Source of the DNA: Hyaloperonospora brassicae
Taxonomy: Eukaryota > Oomycota > Peronosporomycetes > Peronosporales > Peronosporaceae
Length of the DNA stretch: 64,000 nucleotides
NCBI GenBank assembly: GCA_947650285.1
Contig: CANTFL010001244.1
Location: 124,001 to 188,000 of the forward strand
Direction of reading: 5' to 3'
This document shows, piece by piece, positions 35,030 through 46,806 of this stretch. Both the position numbers and the translations under genes were made by a program. The stretch's first letter is position 1; each line of letters opens with the position of its first letter. The notes below the pieces were generated by a model, which had not been told where the DNA came from, did no database searches, and worked only from the letters and a program-made list of their open reading frames with translations.

Positions 35030-35464
35030 ATAGATACACACCCACCCTTTGATACGTACACACACCTGAAACGGAGACCCCCTCCTTAAGTACCGCAACC
35101 TCCCTAACTAGGTACTGAGCACTTATACATCCAAATGCCGTACAAATATTCTTTGCTACGTACACACCCCTCCCTAACCCAGGCCTCTTTTGTGTCAGCA
35201 CACAAAGCCTTGCGCATGAAACCCGCTCTCATAATCCGGTGCACCTGCCTATAAGTACCCCTAATACTACCATTTCCCCTATTTAAAGATAATTCCAATT
35301 TTTGGATCACGTATTGAGCATACCTCTTACTGGTGCTGCAAAATTAACTGTCGATGAGTGGAGACATATGCACACTCCGTCAAACAGTCCAACGAAATCA
35401 TTTGCCATAACGTTAATAGCGTAAATGCAAACGAAACGAAGGTATCGCTTTTTATTTTAAACAG
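35030..35464 (+). repeat. MULE left terminal inverted repeat
   Basis: Reverse complement of 39256-39690 with small differences. The arm contains a 68-codon minus frame (MIQKLELSLNRGNGS...) that recurs almost unchanged in the other arm at 39407-39592; it is probably incidental to the repeat rather than a gene. Confidence 0.85.
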
Positions 35465-35559
35465 ATATGCGATCTTTGATCAGGTGAAGGGTGTAAAGGA
35501 TTTTGAGCTATCAAAATATCGAAAGAATCAATAGACTATGCTTGCACCGCCTGCATAGG

Positions 35560-37800
35560 CTGTCAACGTGTCGCTGGTGGGCGCGGAAAGAATGAAACTT
35601 TCGCATGCGACAACTGAAGGTACACCTCATTAAGAAGTCGCTCTAAAAAGTGCCGCCCGGGTGAGATAAGAAAAGCCTGGTCGGTTTGTGCTCATGCTGG
35701 CCGGTACAAGAATTAGCTGGAATATCTTACAGATGAGTCTCAGAAGCGTCGCAGTTCAACATGCAGCTGCAAGTGTCCATTTACCGTCACAATTATACGA
35801 AATATAGTAAATAATGATGATGACGATGACCGTACTACTAATTTTAGCGATTATGCTTCTGTGGCAGATTTTCCAGTGATCTGTGGCTGTGGAAATCAGC
35901 GAGCACAATTACGATGAAGCATATGATGCATCTGCGTATCCTGACGCACGAAAAATCAGGTTTCAAAACGCCACGGCGATCAGGGCTATGACAAGAGCAG
36001 GTGCTCCGCCCAAGTTCATCTTGGCAACGGTTTTTCAAATCGATGAAAACTTCAACCTTATTCCAATGGACATATACAACGCAAAGGCGGTGGTCACAAA
36101 AAGAGATTCTTGCTGGAAGAACACATTTGGAGATGCTGCTGGATGAAGTTCAGGCAAGCAACATTCTCCGTGCTTAAAAAGCGACGATCAAGGTCGAAGC
36201 ACGAAGGTGTTCGTTTCACCAAGCGTATGGGTTCTACTTGCACAAGAATTTACCTAGTTATGATCGTGGAATGTACATATAAGGTCAATAAGTACGTATT
36301 GATCGCATCTTTTTTCCGAATGACGTATTTTAACAGCATTGACCGCTATTCTCCGCTTTTAAATTCGAAATGCCAATTCTACAGATAGTTACAGTGTCTT
36401 CAAGTAATGACAGCTTTTCGGTCGCGTTCACATTTCTTTCGTCCGAGCGAGAAGAAGACTACAACTGGGCTTTTAATTATGCAAAAAGCATTTTCATTGC
36501 CGACAACTACATGATCTGATTGTGACGGATCTCTAACTTGCGTTGATGGCTGCGCTTCGTTCGCACTTTCCCAACGCGCAAAATCTGCTTTGCACCTGGC
36601 ATATTTTAACGAACCTACTTGCCAACTGCCACAAGCACTTTCAATATCAGCAAGATATGGAAACGTTTGAGGCAGAGTTTAAACAGCTTTTTCAATCCAT
36701 CGAAGTTCGATCATTCGCAACAAATCGGTCGTGCATCTGCAAACTCTATCCTATGTCCGTCAAAAAATACACTGATATGACTTGGCTATGTCATAAAGGT
36801 CAGTTTATCCTTGCATAAGAAAAGCGTACCGGCATGTTGGAAATACGTCAAGTAATCGAGTCGAGGAACAGCATTGAGTAGTCAAATCTCGGATCTTGTG
36901 TCAACGGGCAATCTTGCCGATGTTTATTAAAGGAAATTACTTGCGTTTGATCACCAGGAGGAGTTCATTCGACACAGCAGTGCCTATAGCCGCGCTTATA
37001 CGCTTATCGCTCTCTCTGTTGATATTTGGGCTGACGTTCGACGCAAAATATTGCATCACGCACTAAAGAAGGATCATGGAGATGTAAGCAAAGTCACGTA
37101 TCTCGACGTCAACGTCATGTACTAATGTCTTTACATCATCACTTAAGATCCATTGTTCGCATTGCGTTCGCGACATCTTCGCAAGGCGTGAGCGTTTTAG
37201 AAAGGAAGATTTTTTGTTTAATGGTGGCTTGATCGAAACGAGAACGCCTTTCACGAGAACACTGCCAACCTGACTCTGGAACAATCTCTGTCTCAGTTTT
37301 GAGATCGCTATAATTAGCTGCCACCACACCAATAGCGCATTCGTTTTGGTCGGATTAGTCAATCATCACAAGAGCAATCATTGGTGTAGGTTAATGAACC
37401 TCTACCAGTACGGCAGGGTCGTGGTCGTTCAGTAGGCGCTCGAGAGCGTCGTGGCAAAGGCAATGCCTCTACTCGCCGCGATCTCAGTGCACTATAGCAT
37501 GTTTTGTTGCAAAATAAAGCTATCCAGAACACAGATGCTGTCTCAGGTGTGCAAGAACGCGGTCGTGGTCAAGTTAATGGCCAACTTACATTTTTGAATC
37601 CTCGGCCATTAAAAGAAACGCCTCCATATCAAAACCAGGTGCACAACAAGGTTGACTACGTCTTATAATTTCAAATGCTGCGTCTGGCTTTGAACACGGT
37701 AAAGGCCAGCGAAACAACAAGTTCAGTATCCATAATGGAGTCGCTCGAATACTTGCCAAAGCTAATTACATTCGACCTTGTTGACCTAGCCTAGCTTACA
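35560..37800 (+). pseudogene. MULE transposase relic with FAR1-like head
   Basis: Islands in the order of oomycete MULE transposases: a FAR1/zinc-binding head (EIRKAWSVCAHAGRYKN near 35660; STCSCKCPFTVTI near 35760), the linker EHNYDEAYDASAYPDARKI and APPKFILATVFQID, NLIPMDIYNAKAVV (35895-36090), then the MULE core ALRSHFPNAQNLLCTWHILTN (36546-36620) and a basic C-terminal tail (GRGRSVGARERRGKGNASTRR near 37400). The frames are broken several times and the catalytic Asp/Glu set is not fully readable. It would have acted on the flanking inverted ends. Confidence 0.75.
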
Positions 37801-38238
37801 GGACCATTTGTTTTTTAGCTTCGGTAGACGTGACCAGGCTTGTGACGACTGTAATATCATCCATATTTCCCCCGATACATTTATATCCTGCATGCTACTC
37901 CGCCATCGCAAATTGTGTCTTCCCCTTGGTGTATTCGCAGACTTGTGCTCCGTATGGGTATACAAGACGCGACCCCCTCAATGATTTGCTAGTCACATCG
38001 CACGTGGATGGCAGTACCGTATCCAGAAGACTTGCAATCTGCTCTAAATGTAGAGATTCAAAGCTACAACAACACAAATACACTGTCAAACACACCAGCC
38101 GACGGTTATAACACTGATCAAACCACACGTACATTCCTTCCGTGCCTAGCACAATCACGACACCTTCCTGCGTCTCTAGCTTTCACACTTCGCCCATCTC
38201 ACGCTTTTTCGCCATGCTACATACAAACGAATGTCATA

Positions 38239-38707
38239 TGTACTGTAGAGGAGCTACACAGCCCAGGTCAGATGAAGACTTAACGCTTTACGATCAACTT
38301 TAGTTCAAAGAGCCCGACTAACTGTCAACAAGCTCAGAAAGCTTACGGTCCCTATTTCAGGGGACCAAACAATTCAAAGAATCACAGCACAGAGTGCTCT
38401 AAGAGTACCTGCCTTACCAAGGCGTATGCTAGACTCTTGCTGATTGCAAGACGTCTTAGAAAGTCACGTGTCTTCCGCAGATCAAAAAGGAACTGAACTT
38501 CATTTGTTCTTTTATCGAAAGAACACCTAAGAAGAACGTTCTTAATCGATACACCAATGATCTAATTAGTACCCTCCTAAAAGATCACGTCATTCGGTGT
38601 CTGACACAAGTCAGACCCCAATAACTGATACGATGTTCTAATATCATTTTAATGGGATTCCGTCCCTCGTGTAAACCACACACATTGTGTATCCCCATTA
38701 CATGTAC
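38239..38707 (-). mobile_element. Solo Gypsy-C LTR with TGTAC target duplication
   Basis: The LTR occupies 38244-38702 (459 bp) on the minus strand and is bounded by identical TGTAC at 38239-38243 and 38703-38707. Sequence order matches 34023-34506 and 58036-58567. This is the product of insertion into the MULE followed by LTR-LTR recombination, so the insertion is younger than the MULE. Confidence 0.9.
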
Positions 38708-39255
38708 CATTTCTACACGTTCCACATCATCAGGGGCAATGACTACACATTGTTTTTCAGTCATCAACACAACCGTAATAATGTACTCCATTTAAAGTAA
38801 TGACACTGGTGCAGCGTCTCGTGAGTACAATCTGCCGCTTCGACCCGCCCGGCGCTTCCTCGTCCGGATGCAGCCGACAGAGCAAAAAACCCGATTCACC
38901 CGCATTGATCGCTCGGAGCAACACGTCTACATAATTAACCATAACAAAATAATTATACTGACATTCACGTCATCAATACCGCAACAAGCAAACACCTCAC
39001 CGTCCAGCTGTACATTACACACAGGTGAGCTGTCCAAACAATGTTGTATCATACAAAAATCATCTCAGATCCAGAATATCCACATCCAATCCAATAACCA
39101 TAAACCTGTGCATTGTGAAGCGCGTATTGTCTACTGATTTGCAGCAGCCTGAATATCGTATTACTTACCAAGCCTCCATTTTCTGGTCTGGCACAACGCC
39201 AGCTTCAATGCATGCGAGAAAGGTCTCCCCAGTCATGGTCGATATCGCTGTGATG

Positions 39256-39690
39256 TTTAAATTAGAAAGCGATACCTTTGTTTCGTTTGCATTTACGCTA
39301 TAAACGTTATGGCAAATGATTTCTTTGGACTGTTTGACGGAGTGTGCATATGTCTCCACTCATCGACAGTTAATTTTGCAGCACCAGTAAGAGGTATGCT
39401 CAATACGTGATCCAAAAATTGGAATTATCTTTAAATAGGGGAAATGGTAGTATTAGGGGTACTTATAGGCAGGTGCACCGGATTATGAGAGCGGATTTCA
39501 TGCGCAAGGCTTTGTGTGCTGACACAAAAGAGGCCTGTGTTAGGGAGGGGTGTGTACGTAGAAAAGAATATTTGTACGGCATTTGGATGTAAAAGTGCTC
39601 AGTACCTAGTTAGGGAGGTTGCGGTACTTAAGGAGGGGTCTCCGTTTCAGGTGTGTGTACGTATCAAAAAGTGGGTGTGTACCGATAAAT
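39256..39690 (-). repeat. MULE right terminal inverted repeat
   Basis: Inverted copy of 35030-35464. Confidence 0.85.
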
Positions 39691-39780
39691 ATCCTAGAAC
39701 AATACGATAAGGTCGGGTTCCCCAGTGGATTCGACAATGGAATGGGAAATGAAATACTCGATAATTACACAAAAACATAT

Positions 39781-40412
39781 TAAATTTAGGGGATTGCTAA
39801 ATTCACATACCTTTTCCTTAGATTCACGCCCTTCCTTCAAAATCTTATATATACAAGGTACGCAATCGCCGTTGGACAAAGACGAGTACTTTCTCTGCCA
39901 CTTGGCTACGGGCGACATCTTGTTTACCTTCAGATTACCCCTTTTTTGGAGAAATTTCCCTTAAAGGATCGGGCAATCAATTCGGCGTGAGCTGGTCTGG
40001 CGTTGGCGCTTTTTTCCAACCTTTGGTACGATTACGGCACCTCGATCAGATTTAAGGTAGACACGCTTTCCTGCAATCGAACTTTTAATCGTAACAGCAT
40101 AGCTTTGGCCACGTGTGAACGTCTGCACAGTATCCATAAGTTGCTCCCGACTGGCATACTCAACCTCGGAAGGAGGAAGCATGTTATTGCTTGGTGCCCT
40201 CTCAGTAAACGCTGGAGGAGCTAGACCACAGGCGTGAGTAGTATCTGATGTATTTCTTACGTATTACTTGCCGATTGATGGCCTAAATTATTGAGTAATA
40301 CCTTTGTCAGAAATCAAATCTTAAAATGAATAGGGATTTTATATATAAGATTTTGAAGGAAGGGTGTGAATTTAAGGAAAGAAGGTGTGAATTTAGCAAT
40401 CCCCTAAATTTA
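39781..40412 (-). mobile_element. Mini-MULE with ~72-bp inverted ends
   Basis: 39781-39852 and 40341-40412 are inverted repeats of about 90% identity beginning TAAATTTAGGGGATTGC. TAAATTTA is its own reverse complement, so it may be target duplication or TIR end. The 632-bp element carries only a FAR1-like N-terminal domain, indicating a non-autonomous derivative of an autonomous MULE. It lies 85 bp from the larger MULE but has different ends. Confidence 0.75.
39961..40182 (-). CDS. Isolated FAR1-like N-terminal domain of a MULE transposase
   Basis: A 73-residue ORF, MLPPSEVEYASREQLMD..., with YAVTIKSSIAGKRVYLKSDRG and a basic RRIDCPIL end. This resembles the first half of the FAR1/WRKY-like DNA-binding domain that opens many MULE transposases, including the YPTREAL-like helix, the KRVYLxCDRG strand (here Ser replaces Cys) and the terminal DCPF-like motif. 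It ends at a stop where the second half should follow. It could be a relic or a short DNA-binding protein. It nearly fills the mini-element. Confidence 0.55.
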   Translation of the reverse strand: MLPPSEVEYASREQLMDTVQTFTRGQSYAVTIKSSIAGKRVYLKSDRGAVIVPKVGKKRQRQTSSRRIDCPIL

Positions 40413-41091
40413 TAACGAATCTGAACATATAAACACGTACACTACATCAGTACATAATATGTTTGGCAACGATATACACGGAATGACAAATATTCTGTGA
40501 GTACACACTCGCCTAAATCACACTAAACTTTGTAAATTTGTCGCTTAGTCGTACACATTTGCTACATGGAAGCTGGACCATTCGCGGTGGTCTTGTGATT
40601 GACATTTGTTGTGAATGCAGCATAACTACTGACAACATGTAATGGTACAGAATTTGAGCAAGCCACGATGTGAGAGAGAAATGTAATGAAGATACCCTTG
40701 AGTCGTCACTCCATCAGACTGCACCATGTCCATCTCCTGTTGCTCCAACAAGGCTTGGCCAGTATCTCACACATGCCCTTCTTCCGCTGCCTCTTACTGA
40801 CCACAACTGACCATTCGTAGTTGTGTGCATTCGACACCAGCGATGAAAAATGTCGACGACAAACCGCACACCAGCAGCTTCTTCAATGACATGTGTTGCG
40901 CTGATCGAAGCGATGTCATTCTTGTAGTAATTGCACTCAACGAAACAGCAACCGTCTGCTTCGTGTGGCGTCAAGTGATGATAAGCGGCGTTGTAAAGCA
41001 GTGTGCACATGACATAACCTCTTCTTCGTTGTGTGCAATCTGTATTTTTGCATCCGTCCGGCATTTCATCAATGTTTGCTTTGCACTCCTT
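40413..41091. other. Spacer with one unassigned minus-strand ORF
   Basis: A minus-strand open frame at 40714-41064 (116 codons, Cys- and His-rich) has no motif I recognise and no splice support. It may be chance. Otherwise no gene is seen. Confidence 0.4.
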
Positions 41092-41274
41092 TCATCTAGT
41101 TGAGTCGTCCAAGTTGTCCAAGTCTCTCAAGTCGTCCAAGTCGTCTCGCAGACACGCAAACGCGAAACAAGTTACCGTAAATGTTGTAGTCAGAGAAACG
41201 GCCACTACCTCCGCTATTAATTGACTTCCTGTGATGATCAAAATGAAGCTGACGAACGCCGGTATTTTTGTCAT
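41092..41274 (-). CDS. Possible small secreted protein
   Basis: A 60-residue ORF beginning MTKIPAFVSFILIITGSQ: a Lys followed by a long hydrophobic run looks like a signal peptide or single membrane helix (residues ~5-40). The tail is acidic and repetitive (LRDDLDDLRDLDNLDD), reflecting a TCGTCCAAG-type DNA repeat. The frame opens further upstream to 41400, but that extension lacks signal-peptide character. It lies downstream of the GDT1-like gene on the same strand. Could be chance. Confidence 0.3.
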   Translation of the reverse strand: MTKIPAFVSFILIITGSQLIAEVVAVSLTTTFTVTCFAFACLRDDLDDLRDLDNLDDSTR

Positions 41275-41616
41275 CTGAGAGATCGAGGCTTCAAGAACTC
41301 GAAAGGCTCGACAAACGTCGATCTTGCGTCTGTAGTCAGCATTCCTTTTGTCTCGAGTGCGTGAGACGTGCCATGTGTAATTGGTTTCAATCGACACCAC
41401 AAGCCGACTGGATGTGGACTAAGCCGCTGGAATGAGACCAGCTCGGACAACGCAGAAACACCCTATATGTAGTCCAACGCCACACGGGCTTTGACACTAG
41501 AGCACAGCAAAGAGAGAAACACGAGCAGCAGCAACAAAAATTCGGCCAAATGCACGCACCCCAAGCTGCGTGTCGTATAATTATACTGCTCGTTGCATTA
41601 GGCCACGAGTCGCAGC

Positions 41617-43091
41617 CTACTTTGCTACGTCGGGACCCGTCACGAACGAATGCAGCGCAAACAGCACAAAGAGGACGCCACCGACGAGTGTCACGGTCCG
41701 TTCCGAGATGCGCTTGGCCAGGAACTTGCCGCCCACGACAGCAATGCCCGTGCACATCGAGTGGCCGAGGATCGCGCCAAGCGTCACGCCAAACGCGTCC
41801 TTGGTCGCAGACAGTGTCACCGTCGCAATTTGTGAACGGTCGCCCCATTCCGCCAAGAACGTCATAAGGAACGTCTGCGAAAACACCTGAATCATGCCGT
41901 CTGTCGAACCTTCCGGCTTGACCACGCCTTCCTCGACTTGTCTGATCACACAAACAGAAACAGATCAACAATGTCGACAATACCGCCCATCAGCTTTTAC
42001 GACCGCCCACACCCGACAACAGCTGGAGACGAGAAAGAAAAAGAACGAGATCCGTACTCGGCCGATAGCCCATTCTCGGTCTTCTTGCCCATGAGTTCTT
42101 CCTCCACCTCAATCAACTCATCCGACGGACCCCTACAAGTCATCCCATCCACACCACAAAACAACACTATCAGACACACTGCATCAAGCACCCCCACCCC
42201 CACCCACGTCCGCCACATGTAACCCATCCACCTACACTGCATTCATCTCCCTCGCATCGTACAGCATCTTCACCCCAAACAAGACAAACTACAAGTACAA
42301 AAACACAACACACACACACATCACGCAGTCAGCCTCCTTCCTCCTCTCCCTCTCTCTCTCCGCAGCAGCAGCTCCTTGTGCGCCCTCACCAGCACTGCTC
42401 CGAGGTAGTGCGTCACGCTCGGGGGCAAGAACTTGGTCGCGACAACGCCCATGACCACCGACAGCACCGTCATGACAATGAGCGCGCCAATCGCACCGGC
42501 AAACACGACCACGCGGTCCTTCTTCATGCTTAGAATCGCTGCAATAAAAAACGTCTTGTCCCCAATCTCCGTGGCCCAAATGGTCAACAGACCGCTCATA
42601 AAGCCCGACCAGAACAGCGGCGCGCCCGCCGTGCGGAGCTTGGGCCGCGCGTGTGCGAGCACGTGCTGCCAGCCACCAGCAGTGCCCTCGCCCGCGCCGG
42701 CGTCGTGCGTGTCCGCGTCCGTTTCGTCCATTTTGTCGTCGCCTTCGTCCATCTCGTCGTCGCCTTTGGCGTCGATTTTGTCCTTTTTGACCTTTTTGAC
42801 AATTAAGGCACTTGTGGGCACGTTGTGGTCGAGTCGGTTAGAAATGGGCCCGCCAGGTAGAAATGGCTCGACCGCGTGCTGGAGCGCCGTCGAAAAGGCA
42901 GAGAATTCCGTGGGGTCCACTACGCCATTGTGGTCCGTGTCGGCGCGTTCGAACACAGCCGAGTGGACAACGGGAGGAAGGAAAGGCGCGGGCGTGGCGA
43001 AGATAGTGGCGTCGGACGCGGCGTCCTCTGACGACGCGTGGGCTGCGAGGAGCGACAGCGACGCGAGCACATGGACGACACGACGCGCCAT
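41617..43091 (-). CDS. EF-hand/GDT1-like (TMEM165, UPF0016) Ca2+/Mn2+:H+ antiporter
   Basis: Integral membrane cation/proton exchanger; family members load Mn2+ or Ca2+ into the Golgi or chloroplast. Inferred exons on the minus strand are 43091-42390, 42288-42236, 42132-42058 and 41941-41617. All introns are GT-AG (101, 103, 116 bp), giving 384 residues. Residues 1-20 form a signal peptide (MARRVVHVLASLSLLAAHAS). An EF-hand loop DTDHNGVVDPTE lies at 51-62, an acidic linker at 105-135, then two halves of three helices. The signatures are ATEIGDKT (173-180) and AEWGDRS (307-313), the E-x-G-D-[KR]-[ST] cation-binding motifs. AVLFVLFGVKMLYDA spans the first splice junction exactly as in the family. 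The ORF extends 40 codons upstream of this ATG, but the signal peptide and a compact leader favour the ATG at 43091. All diagnostic residues are intact. Confidence 0.93.
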
Positions 43092-45487
43092 GATGGGGTG
43101 GAGGAGACGGGAGGGTTTATCTGGATATATTGGTCGACCGGAAGTACTGGTGCTAGATTGGGGATGCAGGTAGAGGTGGATAATCGATGAGTGGATATTA
43201 TTTGTTCGCAAGCACCCTCGCGGTAAAGAAGAGTAATCACTTTTGCAATGATTGCTGCTCGCCTACCTGGTTGACCTATAGCAAGATGCTTTTCTCGCAA
43301 TCTCGATTTATTTGCGCTCGTGATAGTTGTGTGGCATCGATGAGATTTTTGAGCTGCCTGGCGGTGGGCACATAATCTCGATCTTTTGCTAGGACATGAT
43401 AATAGCCTTCGCTGGTGTGCTTGTTGCAATAAGTTTAGTTATCATAAACTTGACCGGAAGTATTTGATGATTATCAGAAAAACGAGCTGTCACATGTTTT
43501 TTCGCGCTGCGGTACACTTACCGTCTTACAATGCACACGACAAGAACCTCTTCTGGGTTAAGAAGGTGCTAGAATGCCTCATTGATCGATAGATCGCTAT
43601 GGTGAAACGTTTCGTATGCGACCACTTCACGGTGAAGCTGACGACGAGACAATGCCGAAGCAGAGATACGGTCAAAGTCGACGCTACGTTATGGAGGCTC
43701 AGCCACGTAACTTTGTAGACACTCATTCTTCGGTCGAGTGTTCGTTCCATTCTCTGAATATCACCTACTTTTCGTAGCTGATACAAATGCAGGCCTGTGG
43801 ACATAGTTGCGCGTAAGATATCCTTTAATATGCGATGACAAGGCCGAGTTGGTCGACAACGTGAAGGTAAAATTGCTGACAAGGCAACGTTCGCAACGTC
43901 GTTTTGGATTAGCCACACCAATCCTTTCATGTATAGGGACCGAAAGAGTGTAATCAAAGCAGCAGATTATCAGTATTACTTTCTCATAAAATTGCATTTG
44001 TGCGTACGTGTAATGAAGCCAGTCTGATGTTGTATGCCGACATTGCGAACACCAAAGCTTGAATGAGATCTTATAACATAGACTATCGTTCTTGACCATG
44101 GCATACTATTCGTAAATCAGCCTTGTTTCCACGTTATCCGCTCAGTTCACAGCAAGTTGTTGCAAAGATGACTGTTAAAATTTCTGGCGTTGGCAGAGAA
44201 AGCATGGAGGGGACAGACTGCCACAATATTTGTAGGCGATATGTCTCCTGGATATAGCTGTTGCAATATATAGAGCCTTGTAGAAAGCACGTGTGCATTG
44301 GAGACGATTATACAGCGTCATATCTATGTCATCAAGTGAACATACATCATTTCGTCGCACTTCGCTCATCGCGTATCAAAAGCTTCTACTGAATACCGTG
44401 TAAGCGATACAAGCTGCTGGAAGTAAGACACGCCGTAAATATGAGAGCTGAGGAGGCCTGCCCGCATATGCTATTGTGACTAATACGTTCTATACTTGAC
44501 AACAGCTGCATCGTCGCGGTGTCGATCGTTTTTGAACGATGTATGACAATCCCTTCAGACTGACCACGGTTTCAATATTACCTCTTCTTCCATGCTGCTT
44601 GTATTGTAGATATTTGAAGTAATAACGTGCTTGCCTTCTTAAATATATACTGTGCCCCCGTTCGCTTTGCGCCTTTATACACCTCTTGTACGTTGCACCA
44701 CCATGGATGATCAGAATCCATGCCTCTCGCCTTTTCTCTCTCAAATGCATGGTTTCTATGCACAGAGGACGAGGGACGTTACCTAAATGATTCGGTCTTA
44801 CTGCCCTTAGCCCACCAACAGATCCAGATGTACTCGTTGTCAATCGTATACTGTATCATTGCCCAGATACCATTTCCAATGCCTACAGGCATTGAACGAT
44901 TCCGATTGTCTTAGCATTGTCTGGCACAAGTACCTTTACTTACGGCCAACGCGCATCATTGTTTGCTTATTCGAGAAAAGATACACATGCGCAAAATGAC
45001 GACAACACTTCTAGCATCAATCCCATCCTTTCATCTACTACGTTTTGTCCTAAATACTAGCTCTATCCGCTATATCTGCCGCCTAAGTAGCTGTAGACAC
45101 GTAGGGGTTTTACGCATCGGACTCAGGTAGTTGCTTTTCAACTCAAGCCTCAAGCCTAATCCTAATTGGCGACGAATAGGATGAGGCTTGAGTTGAAAGG
45201 CAACTGCTGGTGCATCATCCTCCTCGATAGGCTGCTTCGAAAGGTGGTAGTACAGTGAACGTGAATCGCACTTAAAGCCCGCAGTTGTTTTGTGACGATT
45301 GACTTTACGCTGAAGACTTTCACTGCGCGTACAGATGAACTGGGTTGACAAAAGGCTCTTTGTTCTAATGTTTCCTAGTATACGACGGTCTGGACACAAA
45401 ACGTATCGGACAGTCTACCATGTCCTGTACTGTTCTATCGATCCATGCGAGTATACGCTGTACTTTACCGAAAAACAGAGCACTAAT
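43092..45487. other. Intergenic stretch without supported gene
   Basis: Only short open frames in scattered phases. A minus-strand stretch around 44490-44914 is locally open in two frames but has no motif I recognise. A strong foldback at 45129-45205 is listed separately. The GDT1 promoter should lie at 43092-43250. Confidence 0.5.
45129..45205. repeat. Foldback with ~29-bp arms
   Basis: The left arm AGTTGCTTTTCAACTCAAGC... and the right arm ...GCTTGAGTTGAAAGGCAACT are reverse complements apart from one substitution and a short duplicated AGCCTA-like insert in the left arm. The spacer is about 10-12 bp. It would form a stable hairpin in RNA or DNA. Confidence 0.8.
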
Positions 45488-46093
45488 CTATTTCGTAACA
45501 TGCCTGACAAATAATAGTCTAGCCAGACACGGATCGTAGTTGCATGACACCGTAAAAAGCTTGTTTTGCACGTTCAAGTTTATGCTTCGTATGTATGCTC
45601 TCGAAAGTGCTCGTGGCGAATACTTTCGATAGCATGCTTCAAAAAAGTCGGCCGTCATTGCCTCAACGTCGAAACAGTACAGTGAGATATACCGATAAGA
45701 AAACGTGCAGAAAAACACGGCACGCTTCCACGAACGCGTTTGCATGAGGCGTCTCGGAAGAAAGTTTTGACCCGTGTTGTTACGCAAGGTGTAGTCCTTA
45801 TGCTCGTCGTACAGCGTCTTAGGATCTCATCCTGTGTCACCTTCTATGAACTCCAACTTCGCTACTGTGGGCGAAGCAATTGTTCGAAATCGGCGGACGA
45901 CATCGGGTAGCAGCCGTGTTGCGTGTTGCGAGCTGATGTTGGCAGTTACAAGTGGTACGATCGACTCAGGTGCCAAGCAGTCGGGACATTTGCTAGTACG
46001 AGTTTGCGTCCGATAGATCTTCTTCAACTTAAGTGGTGACTTCTCATGACTGTTCGACAATTCTTTACACCTTCGAGAGCACAATAGACACAC
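45488..46093 (-). pseudogene. Unassigned ORF with Cys pairs, one in-frame TGA
   Basis: One minus-strand frame from 46093 to 45488 (about 200 codons) is interrupted only by TGA at about 45826. The head has MCLLCSRRC and SKCPDC, spaced as in a zinc-binding domain and vaguely like the C-terminal half of a FYVE finger. The rest (RRLMQTRSWKRAVFFCTFSYRY...) is not recognised. Upstream sequence on this strand breaks down, so an exon or gene relic is possible but chance cannot be excluded. Confidence 0.3.
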
Positions 46094-46806
46094 ATGTCAA
46101 GTCATCATGGCATGTTCTTCTCGATCATGTGCATATCCGGTATCAGCCCTTGCTTTAGCGCATTGCTGCGAAACTCATGTCTATGAACAGACAGCAGCCA
46201 TTTCCATACTTCGAATACCGCTGACTGAGTCGCTACTTTGAATTATTGCTGCAACTGGTGGTAGTAGTGCTGCTACTGCTGCTGACGGCGCTACGTTGTG
46301 GTACGAAAGGTGCAAGAATTTCGCAGCCTTGGAGCGTCGAGCACTTGCGCCAAGAAGCTGTCCCCTATCAAACGCTTTTTACGTCGATGACATGTGGGCC
46401 TGTGCGTGACTATTGGATCGACTGACGACATACGCCGAGAAGACCCTCGGCTACTACCTTACACAGACTTGCTAAGAAGTGGCTCTGCCGTACAGTTTGC
46501 AACGATGCAAAATACGGGCACAGCGCTATTGTGATGATGGCAGCACCATTTAACGGGTTCTGCCCTATGATATACCCTGTCCGAAAATAATACCCTATCC
46601 ATATTTTGAGGTACACAAACAGTATTATACCGTGCCCATTAGTGTACCATAAATTGTTATGGTAAAAAAATCGTTTTTAACCAATTATTGCCTTAGATAA
46701 ATGATTGGTAGCGGTTACTCAGAAAAGCCCGTTCACCCTCCATACGTTTGAATCACTAGATATAAACTCTCTTCTCATTAAAGACCTTCATCCTCTAGTG
46801 CACACC

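Larger units (their letters stand above)
35020..39695 (+). mobile_element. MULE (Mutator-like) transposon with ~430-bp inverted ends
   Basis: Arms at about 35030-35464 and 39256-39690 are inverted repeats of each other with few differences, the long-TIR architecture of Mutator-like elements. Between them lie decayed fragments of a MULE transposase, and a solo Gypsy-C LTR is nested at 38244-38702. Outer ends are approximate. Both flanks carry an ACAATA word that may be part of the expected 9-bp target duplication. Confidence 0.82.

Noticed and set aside
35104..35310. 68-codon ORF conserved in both MULE arms
   Set aside because: The arms are inverted repeats of one sequence, so agreement between the two is expected without coding function.
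40714..41064. 116-codon minus-strand ORF next to the GDT1-like gene
   Set aside because: Cys/His-rich but without recognised motif, splice support or signal peptide; kept only as an unassigned note.
42433..43173. Long plus-strand frame opposite the GDT1-like gene
   Set aside because: It mirrors exon 1 codons of a confident gene in GC-rich sequence; low-complexity Ser/Ala/Thr translation; a shadow frame.
44490..44843. 117-codon minus-strand ORF
   Set aside because: Two overlapping frames are equally open and neither shows a known motif or splice continuity.
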